Shown here in pieces: positions 62,530-64,000 of a DNA stretch of 64,000 bases; positions within the stretch are counted from its first letter, which is position 1, and the number at the start of each line of letters is the position of its first letter. Where the stretch lies: contig NZ_BMQL01000008.1 in NCBI RefSeq assembly GCF_014648095.1, positions 1 through 64,000 of the forward strand, given 5' to 3'. The DNA is from Deinococcus ruber. Its GTDB lineage: Bacteria > Deinococcota > Deinococci > Deinococcales > Deinococcaceae. Below the pieces are notes generated by a model. The model saw only the letters and a list, made by a program, of their open reading frames with translations. It made no database searches and was not told the origin of the DNA. The translations under genes were made by a program, and so were the position numbers.

Positions 62530-64000
<1,471 letters not shown>

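Overview
The window is GC-rich bacterial DNA of Deinococcus type. The case rests on base composition, long runs of genes overlapping by 4 bp (ATGA or GTGA), many -10 hexamers (TAnnnT) only 5-7 nt upstream of start codons as expected for leaderless mRNAs, and gene types common in that genus: a GH18/deacetylase/glycosyltransferase fusion, stress proteins, many extracytoplasmic peptidases and a histidine-utilisation locus. A ParA/ParB pair that is not next to gidA/gidB, with its own family of centromere-like repeats, suggests a secondary chromosome or megaplasmid. The genus and replicon type are inferences; no rRNA, tRNA or replication initiator is visible.

Layout. 0-9.6 kb: an amino-acid ABC ATPase, a TetR regulator divergent from a pyridoxal-reductase-like aldo/keto reductase, a membrane protein, an alditol-oxidase-like flavoenzyme, an epimerase, a four-CBS protein and an OpcA-UspA fusion, followed by about 0.9 kb with no convincing gene. 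9.6-24 kb: a secreted small protein, a sorbosone-dehydrogenase-like lipoprotein, a cNMP-binding/thioredoxin-reductase-like flavoprotein, a GAF-GAF-GGDEF cyclase, the large polysaccharide synthase, NadM with an eroded Nudix half, DinB, an HD-GYP protein with two small upstream ORFs, and a TPR/BTAD regulator.

24.0-27.8 kb is the partition locus. ParA carries an N-terminal Phd/YefM-type antitoxin DNA-binding domain. Its promoter contains two TGTACA boxes, the hexamer recognised by YefM, so autoregulation by the fused domain is likely. ParB overlaps parA by 1 nt. Five copies of a 16-bp near-palindrome (ACCATAACGTTCTGGT) surround the pair.

27.8-41.7 kb (minus strand) and 44.9-59.2 kb (both strands) are two parallel catabolic islands. 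Each couples a family-5 solute-binding protein and Dpp/Opp-type permeases to a ketopantoate-reductase-like enzyme, an RraA-like aldolase/decarboxylase, SDR dehydrogenases and several peptidase-fold hydrolases (M32, M20 and creatininase family in one; DUF885-type, M29 and a creatinase-like M24 protein in the other), under GntR and IclR control respectively. The genes are translationally coupled. I infer uptake of a peptide-like or amide-linked compound, hydrolysis, and oxidation and cleavage of the released hydroxy or keto acid; the substrate is unknown. In both islands the gap between binding-protein and permease genes holds a hairpin and exact-period tandem repeats.

41.7-44.9 kb holds a zinc alcohol dehydrogenase and an AraC/VOC/DUF1801 cluster. 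59.2-64 kb holds a response regulator, a small helical protein, an intact IS4-type element with 9-bp target duplication, and an IclR regulator divergent from a urocanate hydratase gene (hutU) cut by the window end.
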